From the NCBI GenBank assembly GCA_001632425.1, contig KV425610.1, forward strand, positions 131,487-195,486: a stretch of DNA of 64,000 nt, read 5' to 3'. The translations under genes and the position numbers were made by a program. Positions 47,320 through 58,350 of the stretch are shown here, piece after piece (the first letter of the stretch is position 1; the number at the start of each line of letters is the position of its first letter). The notes beneath the pieces are model-generated. The model was not told where the DNA came from, did not search any database, and saw nothing but the letters and a program-made list of their open reading frames with translations. This DNA is from Neolentinus lepideus HHB14362 ss-1. Lineage: Eukaryota > Basidiomycota > Agaricomycetes > Gloeophyllales > Gloeophyllaceae.

Positions 47320-48349
47320 TTAGGACTCGGGGACTTTCCACCGTAGGTTGGATTCATAAAAATTGATCAACTGTGAGGGCATTAGTAAAAGGACTGCGTA
47401 GTTTGGCTTTGGCAGGACGGAATACGCACCGACTGAGGGAACTTCTCTTTGCAGATCCTGGAATCTTCCTTAACCCGTTTGCCATCCGTTCTGAATCGAC
47501 ATAAGAAAGATTAGAGCATCATTCATCCACCGTACAGCGGGACTTACGTTGTGAAGTACACGATGAGCTTTCCGTTGGGCATTTGTTCGACGGTGTCAAC
47601 CTTTGCAATCAAGCTTTCCCAGTTCTTCTTGTTGTAGTACTGACTCATGTTCCCGATACCGGCGTCTTCATCCATGTCCTCGTCTTCCTCGTCTCCAGAG
47701 CCCGAGACGGGCACCTTCTTCCTTGTCTGCGTCTGCTTGGCTGGAGTGGCGGGCTTGACCACAGTAGATGCCCGAGAGGTCCTTGTGCTCTTTTTCGGCG
47801 CGACCTCCTCGACGTCCATCTCGTCGTCGGAATCGACCTTTCTCGAGCGCCGCCGCTTCTTCGCCGCTGTGGACGACTCTTCGTCGGGCGTCTCCGCTCT
47901 TGAGATTTTGACGGAGACGGACGCGGGCTTGGCCTTCACGTCCGACTTTCTACCGCCCTTCTTATTCTTCTTGATTTTGTCCCAGTACGCGTCTATCACT
48001 TCTCTCGCATTCCTGTCCCAAATATTCACAAACTAAAGTAGCGGATGATACTTGAGGGAGAATGCGTACTGCGCGTCCTGCTCCGTGACCCAACTGTTTT
48101 CACGTTCGTCATAACCCTTCCATTTCACAAGATACCCCATCATCCCCTAAGTAAACGCGAAAATGCCACGTTAACAGACAGCTGCTCTTGTACATAAAGG
48201 CGAAGACTCACAGCTTCGAAACGCCCATGCTGGTGGTCGACAATCTGCTCTATCTCGTACTCCTCCTCTCCATCTTCTCCGTCCTCCTCATCATCTCCGT
48301 TCTCGACATCGTCCACCTCTTTCTCGGGATCCGGACGCGCTTTAGGCAT
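47320..48349 (-). CDS. Heterochromatin protein 1 (chromo plus chromoshadow)
   Basis: Reads histone H3 lysine-9 methylation and dimerises to build heterochromatin. An acidic N-terminus (DDEEDGEDGEEE) precedes the chromodomain: YEIEQIVDHQHGRFEA, intron, GMMGYLVKWKGYDERENSWV, intron, ARELIDAYW-like NAREVIDAYWDKI. The aromatic-cage residues Tyr, Trp and Tyr/Phe are visible. A basic hinge follows (KKNKKGGRK, KKRRRSRK). The chromoshadow is SQYYNKKNWESLIAKVDTVEQM.., DGKRVKEDSRICKEKFPQS and LINFYESNLRWKVPES, ending at a TAA. Six exons fit GT-AG rules. The shorter frame that appears to end near 47544 is only an intron boundary. Confidence 0.93.
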
Positions 48350-48690
48350 GTTTCGCGGGGGTAGACAGCGCGTTTTTACCGCTTAGTTGAACGCGGGGAC
48401 GGCGCGAGGGACTGTGTGAACCTTGGTCCATTATCGGCGCACGCGATAAACTGGGCCACACATAGTACCCCATCATGCATCATGGTTTGTTGTAACAGGC
48501 GTAACATTCACTGAAACTCAGCCCGCAAACATGATGGATATTGAAGGTATCGAATGAGTTGCTATGCTTAGGAAGTCATACGAAAGAAGCAAAAGAAACG
48601 AAAGAAACGCGTAAGTCGTAGGCAGGCAAGGATACAGTAGGAATAGTATCGAAACTATGAGTCAGTACAGAGGTAATCGAATATGCTACA
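48350..48690. other. Short intergenic region
   Basis: Upstream of the HP1 gene. A run of AAAGAAACG-like units lies near 48583-48610. No gene supported. Confidence 0.4.
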
Positions 48691-49416
48691 TCACTCTCGG
48701 GCTCGGCGTCTTGAAGGGCTGGCGCTACGACCGCGCCGACCTCTCCCGCCCTTGGGACCTGAAGGCGGTGGCCGCACGAATGCGTAATCGCACTGCACGG
48801 TCTGCTCTAGAAGAGTACTTCCGGAAGCACCGTCAATAGCGGCTTGCGCCTCGGTCATAGTTTCATATTCCACAAGGGCATAGCCCTACCAACTTGATGA
48901 GTGATTAGATGATGATAGAATACCAGTCGTCGCACCTTGACATAGCCCGTCCTCCGGTCCAAATTGAGGTGAAGGTTTTTGATTTCGCCGTATTCTGCGA
49001 ACTTGTCCATCACGTCCTCCTCCGTTGCCTCTTCATGAACGCCCGTGACGAGAACAATCCATCCCTCTACCGCTGTTCAGGAGACGGAACAACATTTGAG
49101 TGAGTCCAACATGATCATGGCAGTTCCAACACTTACATCTTGCCGCCCTCGTTTCCGAATCTTTCGCAGATTCCACTCGATCATAAGTAGGTTCAGGCCC
49201 CGCAGTGGTTTCGTTCGCGCCACCTGCGCAGCCAAGCATCAGAAACGTTCGTTGTGTAGCAAGTACTTTGGAACTCACCAGACGCGTTTTGGAACCCTCT
49301 GCCTTTCCGCCTCACGACACCACCGCCCTCCCCGACTGCGTATGACGTAAGTAAGCTGAGGCTGAAGAACCTGAAACACGCTCACTGTCATCAATATTCA
49401 TTTCCTCATCAGACAT
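48691..49416 (-). CDS. RBM8A: Y14/RBM8A, exon-junction-complex RNA-binding protein
   Basis: With Mago it forms the core heterodimer of the exon junction complex, deposited on spliced mRNA. The start [10 protein letters not shown] leads to [30 protein letters not shown], then the [24 protein letters not shown] (RNP2 in WIVLVTGV), [17 protein letters not shown], then RNP1-like GYALVEYE and [33 protein letters not shown]. The tail is Gly/Arg/Ser-rich ([19 protein letters not shown]), as in other Y14 proteins. Five short exons. Such a protein fits an intron-dense genome. Confidence 0.94.
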
Positions 49417-50357
49417 AGTAGAAAGCAGTCGTATGAAGCAAGAGTTGCAGAGCCAGTGCAAAACGGGCAGCGCGGTAAACGGGCCCCAGGAATGGCTCCG
49501 GCGAACTTACCCGGGTCTCCGAGAAGACCGCTATTTCCCATCGCTCCATGGCCGTCGATCGACATGCTGCGCCTAACTGAAAGGCTTGAGCCGCGAAATT
49601 TGACGACCATTCCGATCCAACGTCTTGTCGTAACAGTCTATATTCGACGGAAAACTGCTGGAGGGCCAGTGTCGATACAGATTGGCAAACCCTTTGTATA
49701 GGATCCTCAGGCAAAAGATGCCACCGAACTAGCACCGGCGGCTTTACCCGCTCGCAATCATAGGAATATCATCCGAGCATCGAATGTCGCACTAATCGTA
49801 CAGCTCTCCTCCGTGGCCGATAAATACGGGTTTGGGCACGACTACGTCGCGAGCTGTGCGCTGCAGCGAAGGAGACTGTGGCGCGGGTGGGAATTCACGC
49901 TTGGCAACGCACCGCTATCTGACTCCGCCATTATATCAAGCAGCCTCTCAACAAGACATGGGGGCGTTCGGACGGCTATCGGCATTCGGCGTGTGATGCC
50001 ACGACATTAATTCCTGATGCGGCGGGGCGGACATCTCATACACTTATTTTACGACGGCAACCCCACGTACGCTTTTTGTGCCTGAAGTGTAAGAAATATT
50101 GACTTCGTTTGGATCTCGGCTACCTCAAATCCAGATCCCGCCCGACGCACACCATCTGACTCACGACCGGATTAAGCTCTTTGTGGCTTGTTCACACACG
50201 GAATGCGAGAATCCCTGGACAAAGCATCATTTATGGCGCATCATCAGCGCCAAACCCAGAACGAGTATTAAAGAGCTACAAATCGATGCAGGAGGTCCTC
50301 CCATTGTCTCATCTTCGCCTCATACCCTCTCCCCATACACGCTACACCAAAAGTATA
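49417..50357. other. Divergent promoter region, about 0.9 kb
   Basis: Lies between Y14 and the MYND gene. Open frames on both strands here lack splice context or family features, so I support no gene. Confidence 0.4.
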
Positions 50358-51071
50358 ATGAGCACCATCAATCATCAGTGCACCGTCTGCTACCAGCCCA
50401 CTTCGATGTGGTGTGGCAGGTGCGAACGTTCCTATTACTGCTCTCCTGAGCATCTGGCTAGCGTATGTCTTTGTCCTTCGTCATGCCACACGATATTGAC
50501 ATCGAGTTTCCCTCAGGACTGGCCACGCCACAAATCTGAGTGCGTGCCAGCTCACCGCTCGCAACAGAGCTGCAATACTATTGCGACGCCACCATTGTAC
50601 CAGCAACCTCTAGTCTCCGTGTCAGCATTATTATTTATGCCCGAAGAAGGTATGACCCCGAGGCGCTCCTCATCGCGTAGGTCACGTGAGCGCTAACGGC
50701 CTCGTTCAGAACGGTCGCGAATCGTCACTATACAGTGCAGGCCGCAGCAAGTTCCCTCAAGCGGGTCATGTCCGACCCCTCTCGTTCAAAACTACTTCCC
50801 CGAAGGCCAAGTCAACAACATCGTGCTGACCCAAGGCCTCAACAACGAACCCTTGCGGTTCCCGCTGCACCTATTTTATTGCCCTCTTTCTCTATCGCGG
50901 GGGTCACCTGTGAATAGGTCGATCTTCAGAATCACCTCGGGGGCGGCGGCGAAGGCCTGGTGTGGTCCCGTCATCGTTTTGAAGTTTAACGGCTCTCGCC
51001 GCCAAGGTTATTCCGATGCTGGCACCAACGATCTCCCCACCCTCTCGGCTTACTTCTTGACTTACAAATAG
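50358..51071 (+). CDS. Small MYND zinc-finger protein
   Basis: The N-terminal MYND finger reads CTVCYQPTSMWCGRCERSYYC, SPEHLAS, intron, DWPRHKSEC. One usual Cys is replaced by His (YCSPEH), which I have seen as a family variant in basidiomycetes. MYND fingers bind proline-rich partner peptides. The rest (LYQQPLVSVSALLFMPEE, intron, RSRIVTIQCRPQQVP, LVQNYFPEGQVNNIVLTQGL, AWCGPVIVLKFNGSRRQGYSDAG) is an unknown domain common to such proteins. Three exons, about 200 residues. Function unknown; transcriptional or scaffolding roles are only an inference. Confidence 0.8.
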
Positions 51072-52228
51072 ACTGTATTCGATCCACCGCCTCGCGATTG
51101 TGGAGTCTAGATCCTTCGTTATCACTCCTTCAATTCTCCCGATTAGATTACTATTCATATAATGTTTTCTATGTTTGTTTCTTCGTTGCTATCGCTGTTA
51201 AATTGTTTTCCTGATCGTAATGCGTAATCCCCATAGACATACAGTATGGTAATGCTATTCATAGTTACACATAAAGAGTTTCGGAAGTGCTTTGTCCGCA
51301 GGCGGTCGCTAGAGCTGAAACACTCTACCCCTCGCGTGGGCAGTATTTCGGAACCGTGAGGAAACGAAGCAGGGGAAGAAGCGTACCCGCGAAGATCAAA
51401 TACTCGAAGGGGGGGAGGCTGTTGCAAGTCGCACGCGTCGTAAGATGGATGACGTCGGCTTCCTCGCCGCTTCTGCGGGCTTAAGGAGGGCGTCACTACG
51501 ACGCCGCTCTAGTTCTTCCCCGACTGAGGGTACTCTTGTCAATCTGATACGCGGCGGGAACGGTATATGAGCAAGCCATATGATATAACGGACTCGGCCA
51601 CTGCGAATCTCATGGGCTGGAGCGTCCAATCACCGGCAGTGAAATATGCCATCGTACCAGAAATATATTAGGCTTTCAAAGTTATACGCGAAGATTTGGG
51701 ATCGAAGGAGACTCGCGCTGTGCTGTGCTGTTGTCGTGTGTGAGATCATGACGTGGCTTCTCGCCCCACTGGTATATATGCTACTAACCTATTTCGACGG
51801 GTCCGTGAGATGCGCCCTGGCCCTTACAGACTGGTGTTTCCTGCGTGTTAGGTAAAGGAACATGGCCGCCCGACGACTCACCTCGACTCACTCGTGATAC
51901 AGACGGACTCGTGTGATGAGTACCTTGTGCCGCTGCTTCGAAGACAGGTGCCTCGTGCTTGCATTGACAGTAATAAACTGCTTCATTGCCGATGGCTTTT
52001 CGCCTGCGCCTCAAAAATTTTAGAGGTTGCTCAAGGACACAGTTAATGAAGGACCCACGGAAGCAAACCGGATGATTTAGCGGTATATATAACGAAAGCC
52101 GTGGTGACGGACGCCGTCCGGGCAATTATTAAATTCTCCGGAAATAAAACATGGGAATTTCCGGATAAATAGGGCAATATCCTTTTTACAGCCGTGGGAC
52201 CCTAACCTTAAAGCACTTTCCTTTGTCC
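51072..52228. other. Intergenic, about 1.15 kb
   Basis: No gene supported. Minus-strand frames at 51155-51629 are Arg/Ser/Pro-rich but lack splice logic. An inverted repeat sits at 52137-52165. Confidence 0.4.
52137..52165. promoter_or_regulatory. Inverted repeat in the RRP4 promoter
   Basis: TCCGGAAAT, 11 nt spacer, ATTTCCGGA: perfect 9-nt arms, 64 bp before the RRP4 ATG. It could bind a dimeric regulator or form a hairpin. Confidence 0.4.
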
Positions 52229-53489
52229 ATGATCACCTTTACTTCCTTTCCTTCTCCGCCGCAAACAACAGCAGGCCATGGCCGCACAAAACACCACCCC
52301 GCCGTCGAGGAAGACGTTGCCATGGACCTAGACGAGGACGAGCTCAGCCCCGGTGGCTCTCGACTGACATGTCCAGGTGATTCCATCACTTCTTCGCAAG
52401 CTTTCATGCGGTAAGTGCAAGGGAAATGTGTTTCTCCATATCATTAACTCGGTACTTCTCGTCTAATTCAGAGGACATGGAACATACGTGGAAAATGAGG
52501 AGGTGATCGCCTCCGTTGCGGGCACTGTCGAACGTGTGAACAAGCTGGTGACCGTGCGCGCCATCCGAACAAGGTCGGTCTAGCGCCTGTCAGGCCTCGC
52601 GTTGGAGTTCCAAAGATAACGACAGTGAGCGACCAGGTACAACCCGGAGGTTGGCGATCTCGTTGTGGGTCGAATTACGGAGGTTCAGCCAAGGAGGTGG
52701 AAGGTAGACGCCAATTCGCGACAGGATGCGGTGTTGATGCTGTCTTCCGTCAATCTTCCCGGCGGTGTTCAAGTAAGTCACAAGCCTGACATGTCTTTCC
52801 ATTTCTCAATGGCGATAGAATCCCTGATCGAAAATTTTCTTACCACAGAGACGAAAATTGGAAAGTGATGAACTGCAGATGCGCACGTTCTTCGAGGAGG
52901 GCGACCTCCTCGTAGCAGAGGTCCAGGCCTTCTTCTCGGACGGAGCTATGTCCTTGCATACCCGATCTCTCAAATACGGCAAAGTACGCGTGCTCCTGAT
53001 TCGTACCTTGTGAAATTCACAAGGAAGACTTCCTCCAGCTGCGGAACGGCCAGCTTGTGACCATACCACCCATTCTGGTCCGGCGGCTCAAGTCGCATTT
53101 CATCACCCTTCCATGCGGAGTGGATCTGATACTGGGCTTGAACGGTTATATCTGGATAAGTAAACACGTGAAAGAGAATGACCAAGAGGGCGAAGAGGGG
53201 TTTGACGCCGAGGCTGTGTATTCGAATCAAAACGACGTAAGTGCATTCGCTGTGGCTGAGTCAAATTCGCTAAGAGCGAACTCAGGACATTGATGATGCC
53301 ACCCGGAACGCTATTTCGCGTGTGGCGAATATTATACGGGTCTTGGCGGCTCATTTTGTGCCGCTAACGGATACAATACTGTTAGAGGCTTATGAATGGG
53401 TAATGGACCAGGAAATAGGTACCAGAGAGATACTACTAGAAGAGACCAGCGACTTTTTCGTTGCTGCAATGACCGGCAGTAGAGACTGA
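52229..53489 (+). CDS. RRP4: Exosome complex subunit Rrp4
   Basis: RNA-binding cap subunit of the exosome, which trims rRNA and degrades nuclear and cytoplasmic RNA. Order: an acidic N-terminus ([11 protein letters not shown]), the NTD motif [23 protein letters not shown], an S1 domain ([19 protein letters not shown].. to [11 protein letters not shown]), then the KH region ([31 protein letters not shown]). The C-terminal helices are [25 protein letters not shown] and [11 protein letters not shown]. Six introns; several split codons, for example the Arg of FMRGHG. ATG 52229 is the first true ATG. Confidence 0.94.
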
Positions 53490-53613
53490 ATTGTAACATA
53501 TCGGTCAGGGATTTGTAAGCACCAAAGGCCCGAGTAATCCGGTGTCTGGCGTCCCAGAGATCATCGAAATAGCGGGGCAAGATATCTCAAGGTACAGCTC
53601 GTTCGTAGTGTGC

Positions 53614-54363
53614 CTACTCGTCCTCGTCGTAGCTACTTTCACCGTCCATATTCGCATCCTCGCCCGCGCTTTCATCCTCCTCGCCCCCACTCTCATTTTC
53701 GTCATTCTCCTCCTCGTCTTCCTCTTCTTCGTCGACAGTCTGGTCGGGCCCAGGAGGGGGATCCGGCGGCTGCTGTCCGCCCGAGTTGCCCGGTGTCGCG
53801 CCGCTCGCCATCCTGCGCGCCTGCGCGGCCTTGTCCGCCTCCTCCTTGACCTCGTTGACGGGCAGCAGCTCGCTCAGCGCGAGGTCCTTCCACTGGAGGT
53901 TGTCGTTCTTCCCGCCCTTGCCGTACGCGGAGTCTTGGAACAGCGAGCGCGAGTGTGGGTCGCGGTACAGTCGCGGGCGTGACGCGGGGTGTTTCAGGCT
54001 GAATGGGTTGCCGTAAAGATAGGACGGGTGGATTTGGGACGGCAGAGCTGTGACAGCGATTAGATCACCAGCTGGTGATGGACTGTAACGTTGCGTACGT
54101 ACCTTCGGATTCCTCGATGTCTGGAGGCCGCATCTCTTTCGGGACTTCCACCTCTGTGGCGTGAGGAATTAGACTTGTAACTGATACCCATCACTCTGAG
54201 ACTTACGCTCTTCTTGCAGTGTATCTGATAGATAGCTCTCTGTCTCTATCGTATTAATAGTCAAGAGATCGTATGGAGTCATATGCATGTAACAATATGT
54301 GAGATCCTGGTGCGCGCTCAGTTACAACGTTGATTCCTACGCGGCGGACAGACTGACCGTCAT
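53614..54363 (-). CDS. Small unknown protein with acidic C-terminus
   Basis: Not recognised. Five exons can be joined: MT, then TESYLSDTLQEEQ, VEVPKEMRPPDIEESE, then a last exon ALPSQIHPSYLYGNPFSLKH, PASRPRLYRDPHSRSLFQDS, NLQWKDLALSELLPVNEVKEE, and a Pro/Gly linker followed by an almost purely Asp/Glu/Asn tail (EEEEDEEENDENE). The ordered SYLYGNPFSLKHPASRPRLY segment suggests a conserved protein, and the acidic tail resembles histone-binding or chromatin proteins, but this is inference. Convergent with RRP4, 124 bp apart. Confidence 0.65.
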
Positions 54364-54761
54364 GGTTGTTGTTTCTCGAATTGAGATGGGTATGTCTTCA
54401 CGAGTTGATCACACGCTTTACTAGTCTCCTGACGCGTTCAAGTGTCGACGATGTGTGGCAGTCGCGTTAAGGCCTGAGGAAGGAAGTGGCCCGGACACTC
54501 GCCGGCCGGGTAAAGCCGAGCCAAGCTCTCGTGTATGTGCACCGCTTTGAAATTGAATAATACAAGTTGTCCTCGCCCTGCAAAAGGCATTCCACTCACC
54601 TTTCAAGTTTCTACCAAGTCCGTCGCTACAGTTTTCTGAGTCATGGAGAACTGACGTGATATATGGCACTGCGATTCGAGCGGACTAAACCCTGACATCG
54701 GTGTTAGTATCGCAGGAAATTGGCGCGAAATTGCATTCTCGATTGTTGTTTTCCATTCAAT
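54364..54761. other. Divergent promoter region
   Basis: Between the acidic protein gene and the TFIIIC gene. No further gene seen. Confidence 0.45.
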
Positions 54762-57700
54762 ATGGGTGACTCAGAATTGAAAACTTTTACGTCGTTGGGC
54801 GTACCAACTAATACGACACATCCCTCGATCCATTGTTTACAATGGACCGCCGACGGCCAGGTCCTGCTGACGACCAAGAGCGCGATCTACGTCCTGGTAT
54901 GACCGCTAGTTCCATTTCGCGGACTTTGTCTCTCATTCAGTTCGCAGACACCTGATGCCGGAATCAATTTCGACTCATCCTCCGCTATCAAGCCTATGCC
55001 AGGAAAGGGCAGTAGCGACGGCAACATCGAGACTTTGGGATGGTTCAGAACAATGATTGAGTTCGGGAAGAATATTGTTCATCAATGGCCGTTAGATTCT
55101 CAAGGTGGCTTAGCAAGCACGCTGAGCACTACTTGGTGATTGACTCATGCTGCAATAGATTGGGCTGCGGTGTCGCTTGGGTCCTTCGATCCAACACTGC
55201 GCGCGGTCACTTCTTCGCCAATCAATGTCGATGGCGCTGGGTAAGTACGAAGGATTATATCCGGTCGATCCATCTGATGCTTTCGCAAGATGCGCTATTG
55301 CCATTCTGAATTCGAACATGGAGCTGACTTTATGGGGCGCCGTAAAGAATCACTTGCGCGGCGAGTGGAAGAAGGTGACAGAACCCTCGTTTCGGCATGT
55401 TTCACGGCCTCACTGTGACTCCAGCTATGCGACATCACTGCCATACTGAGGGAATTGCCTTTCGAAGAGACACAGCTCGCGAAGACTCTCCGAGCTCAGA
55501 TCCTATGTAATACTTTTCCTCCGACAACCACGGCTGACAACATTGACGCTCAAGTAAACGCCCAGGTATCTCTTGGTCATCGCAAGCTTCCTTTGACATC
55601 TCTCCGTCCCCGACTTTGGACGTCTCGCTCCTCGCAACAGGGAGCCGTGGTGGCTCCATCTCGTTCTTCCAGTACGCCGACTCCTCCATTCCCACAGGGG
55701 CGTGTTAACCTTATGGGGCTAATCAGATGGAGGTACAATACCGATGATGATGAAGACTGCAGACACACAGCGATTCATGTGCGCACCTTAACAGTCTCTG
55801 ACCGGTGGATCACACATTTGGCGTGGTCGCCATGGATGTCAGGTCATGGTCCAGGGCATTGTGAGAGGTCTGCACCTAATATCTGATAGACCCGTCCTGA
55901 TGCCCGTCTTTGAATTATGTGGATCACAGGCGAAGCTTATCTAGCATGCGCTGTATCGGACGGTTCCGTTGCCGTCCTCAAAGTCTCTGCGAGACTTTCT
56001 CCGTCGGTGTCAGAAACTAAATTCGGCACACAGTACACCGTCGAGAGAGAATTCGAAGTCATCAAAACCCGTGCATTCGTAGCAGACAAACGTATCATAA
56101 CGGCATTGCACTGGGTTGAGATCCCAGGTAGAGATGTGAATATCGGCTCCGCGGATTTACCGTCTTTGGTGCTGATTTGCTGCATTTTCCAGTTAATACT
56201 CGTCTGCACCAAGCCGGGCGTAGTGGATCTTATGCCATGGCCCATTTCCAGCCACCTATCTTGGTCCGAACCCAAAAGACTAGTTTTGCAGAGGCAACAC
56301 TTCTCCGTTGACTCTTCGCCTCTATACCCAGTATCGGGGTTCACTTACGTTGAGTCCCAAGACGTTCTCGTACTATCTTTGCTTGACGGATCGTTTCATG
56401 CGGTTCATTGCTTCTCCTACGCGCCGACACTTCTGCCTTCGGACCACGGCGACTTCCTTTCGGCGGAGTACCTATCTCGTAGAGCTCGTCAAGTTTTCAA
56501 CACCTCGGAGATGTGCGCTATGAAGGATACGGATGTAGGGCGTATCAGTGGTATGATGTCATACGACGGTTTATCAACTGTCGTTTGGATCCATGAGTCA
56601 GTTGATATACTCAGTGTTCAGCGGGGTTCTTTCTTCTGAAAACCTTTCGTCAGGAAATGCAACCCATCGGATTTTAGCTATAAACACGACGCTCGTCACA
56701 ATAGCATGTTCGTTGTCACACAGCTTTGGAACGAGCCTGGCATCAGCCAGGATGATCTCGTAATTCAGATTCTTGCGACCACACTGAATTCCGCTCACAC
56801 AGGTAGGAAAGCCGATAAGCTAGTCGCCGTTTGCGGAGTGCTCATCTATTGTATAGCGTGGGCACACACCCCGCTCCATATCCTGAGACCCGTCTTTCTC
56901 TGGCTGCGGCAGAACAAAGTAGTTATGACGTGCGTCGAACGTTTGCTCAATGTGTTGCAGAGTGTCTCGACCGACGAAACGCTCTCCATCAACCTACCCC
57001 CGTTCAATGGATCATGCACGCCAGAGCTAAAACGGGAGTTCAAGGATAGTCTGGCCAGTCACCTGTATGGTTGGGACTCCTTCCTCGCCCTGCGCATGAG
57101 GTTCGCCGTCGCTGATCACTGCTGGGTATGAGGGCATGATAGAGTTCTTTTACTGTGCCGATTCTTATCTCCACACCTGTAGACATTGGCAAAAGGAGAT
57201 CCACGAATTCAGAATATGTACGGCGAGATCGCTCACAGCTTGCTAAATATGATCTTTCACCGCATACAACGAGTCCTAATCCGGCATCTCAAAGCCATAG
57301 TTCCGATTTTGACCGGTGAGTTCACTCACCCATTTTCCGCTTTTCGATCAGACTGGATGTTTTCGGTAGCGGGCGACGTTCCCTTCGTAATGCGCGTCGT
57401 TGTGCAAGCCACGCTCCCTGGGTCTCCTGTCGACCTGTCAACCGAAGCTCAGGAGCTCGCAACGGAAGTGAACAAGATTGGTACCGATAATCCCCAATTA
57501 GGGCATTCGGAAGAGGTTTGTCCTGCCTGTCGGACCGTTATTTCTCTACAGGACCTTACCGGTGCGACTTGTGGCAATGGCCATGTCTGGCGTACGTGTC
57601 TACCAAGCTTCTACCTCACTCGACTGAATATTAGATCCGGCTGCAAGGACGCTGTTCAATCACTACCTTTATTTTGTCGACGCCCATGGTGCGGACATGC

Positions 57701-57859
57701 ATCGCATGCAGTAGAAAAGCTCTCCTCCCCTTCAGTGGGGATTCGGGCATGATTCAGAGTCACTTGCCAATGGGTGCTCGAGGATGGGTAGTAACCGAAC
57801 TGCTTTGGGCTGCGCAGCGGTGTCTATTTTGTGGTAACAGTTTTGTGAGCGTTGCTTGA
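54762..57859 (+). CDS. TFIIIC 90-kDa-type subunit (WD40-like domain plus zf-TFIIIC)
   Basis: Part of the RNA polymerase III factor that binds tRNA and 5S promoters. The N-terminus is a degenerate propeller: FTSLGVPTNTTHPSIHCLQWTADGQVLLTTKSAIYVL, TPDAGINFDSSSAIK, then DWAAVSLGSFDPTLRAVTSS and CAIAILNSNMELTLWGAVK. The middle has YLACAVSDGSVAVLKVS and FTYVESQDVLVLSLLDGSFHAV. The C-terminal zinc region is diagnostic: EEVCPACRTVISLQDLTGATCGNGHVW, intron, RRCSITTFILSTPMVRTCIACSRKALLP, with all Cys/His ligands, and CLFCGNSF at the end. The acceptor GCTGCAAG gives the RRC join. Many introns; boundaries between 55100 and 55900 are approximate. Confidence 0.83.
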
Positions 57860-58350
57860 GTCTAGGTCGCTCCAATTACGAAGTCACGAGTTAGCCGGCT
57901 CGATATGCAGACAGGTCCCCTGTGGTCTCCAGGTTTCCGTAAGTGTCTTCGCCTTCGTTACTCGCATTAAACATAGTACAATCAACGACGGAATCACTTG
58001 TCTTCTTCTCGCTTGTGCCGTTTTTCGCTCACGGTAATGTCTTCACTTTGGTACGCGATGTCATGGAAGACGATCTGTGATAGACGGTTAGAGTTACGTC
58101 CCTGACCTCGTAATTGAAAGACTTGTCACTAATGTGGGCAAGAATATCGTGGTCGATGTATCTACCATCGACTCATTACAACAATCAACTTGGCCCCTTG
58201 CAAAAGGAGACGACAGTGAATTCTAATGTACAATTGCCGTTTCGCCGAACATGAAAAGAACCGAGAGCTTTCAATACATTCGAAAATAACACAGCGGTGA
58301 TAGCAAATTTCGGCAGGGGGCAAAACATTGGGCCGAACATGTCCCGAAAG
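57860..58350. other. Convergent intergenic region
   Basis: 3' flanks of two genes. No gene supported. Confidence 0.45.

Noticed and set aside
48533..48625. Mini gene MMDIEG plus a Lys/Glu exon near 48533
   Set aside because: The required intron would be only 25 nt and the product about 19 residues.
49409..49735. 108-codon minus-strand frame upstream of Y14
   Set aside because: It runs into the Y14 start region, has no motif and lies in the divergent promoter.
51155..51629. Overlapping minus-strand frames as a small gene
   Set aside because: Low-complexity Arg/Ser/Pro translation, no splice logic and no family resemblance.
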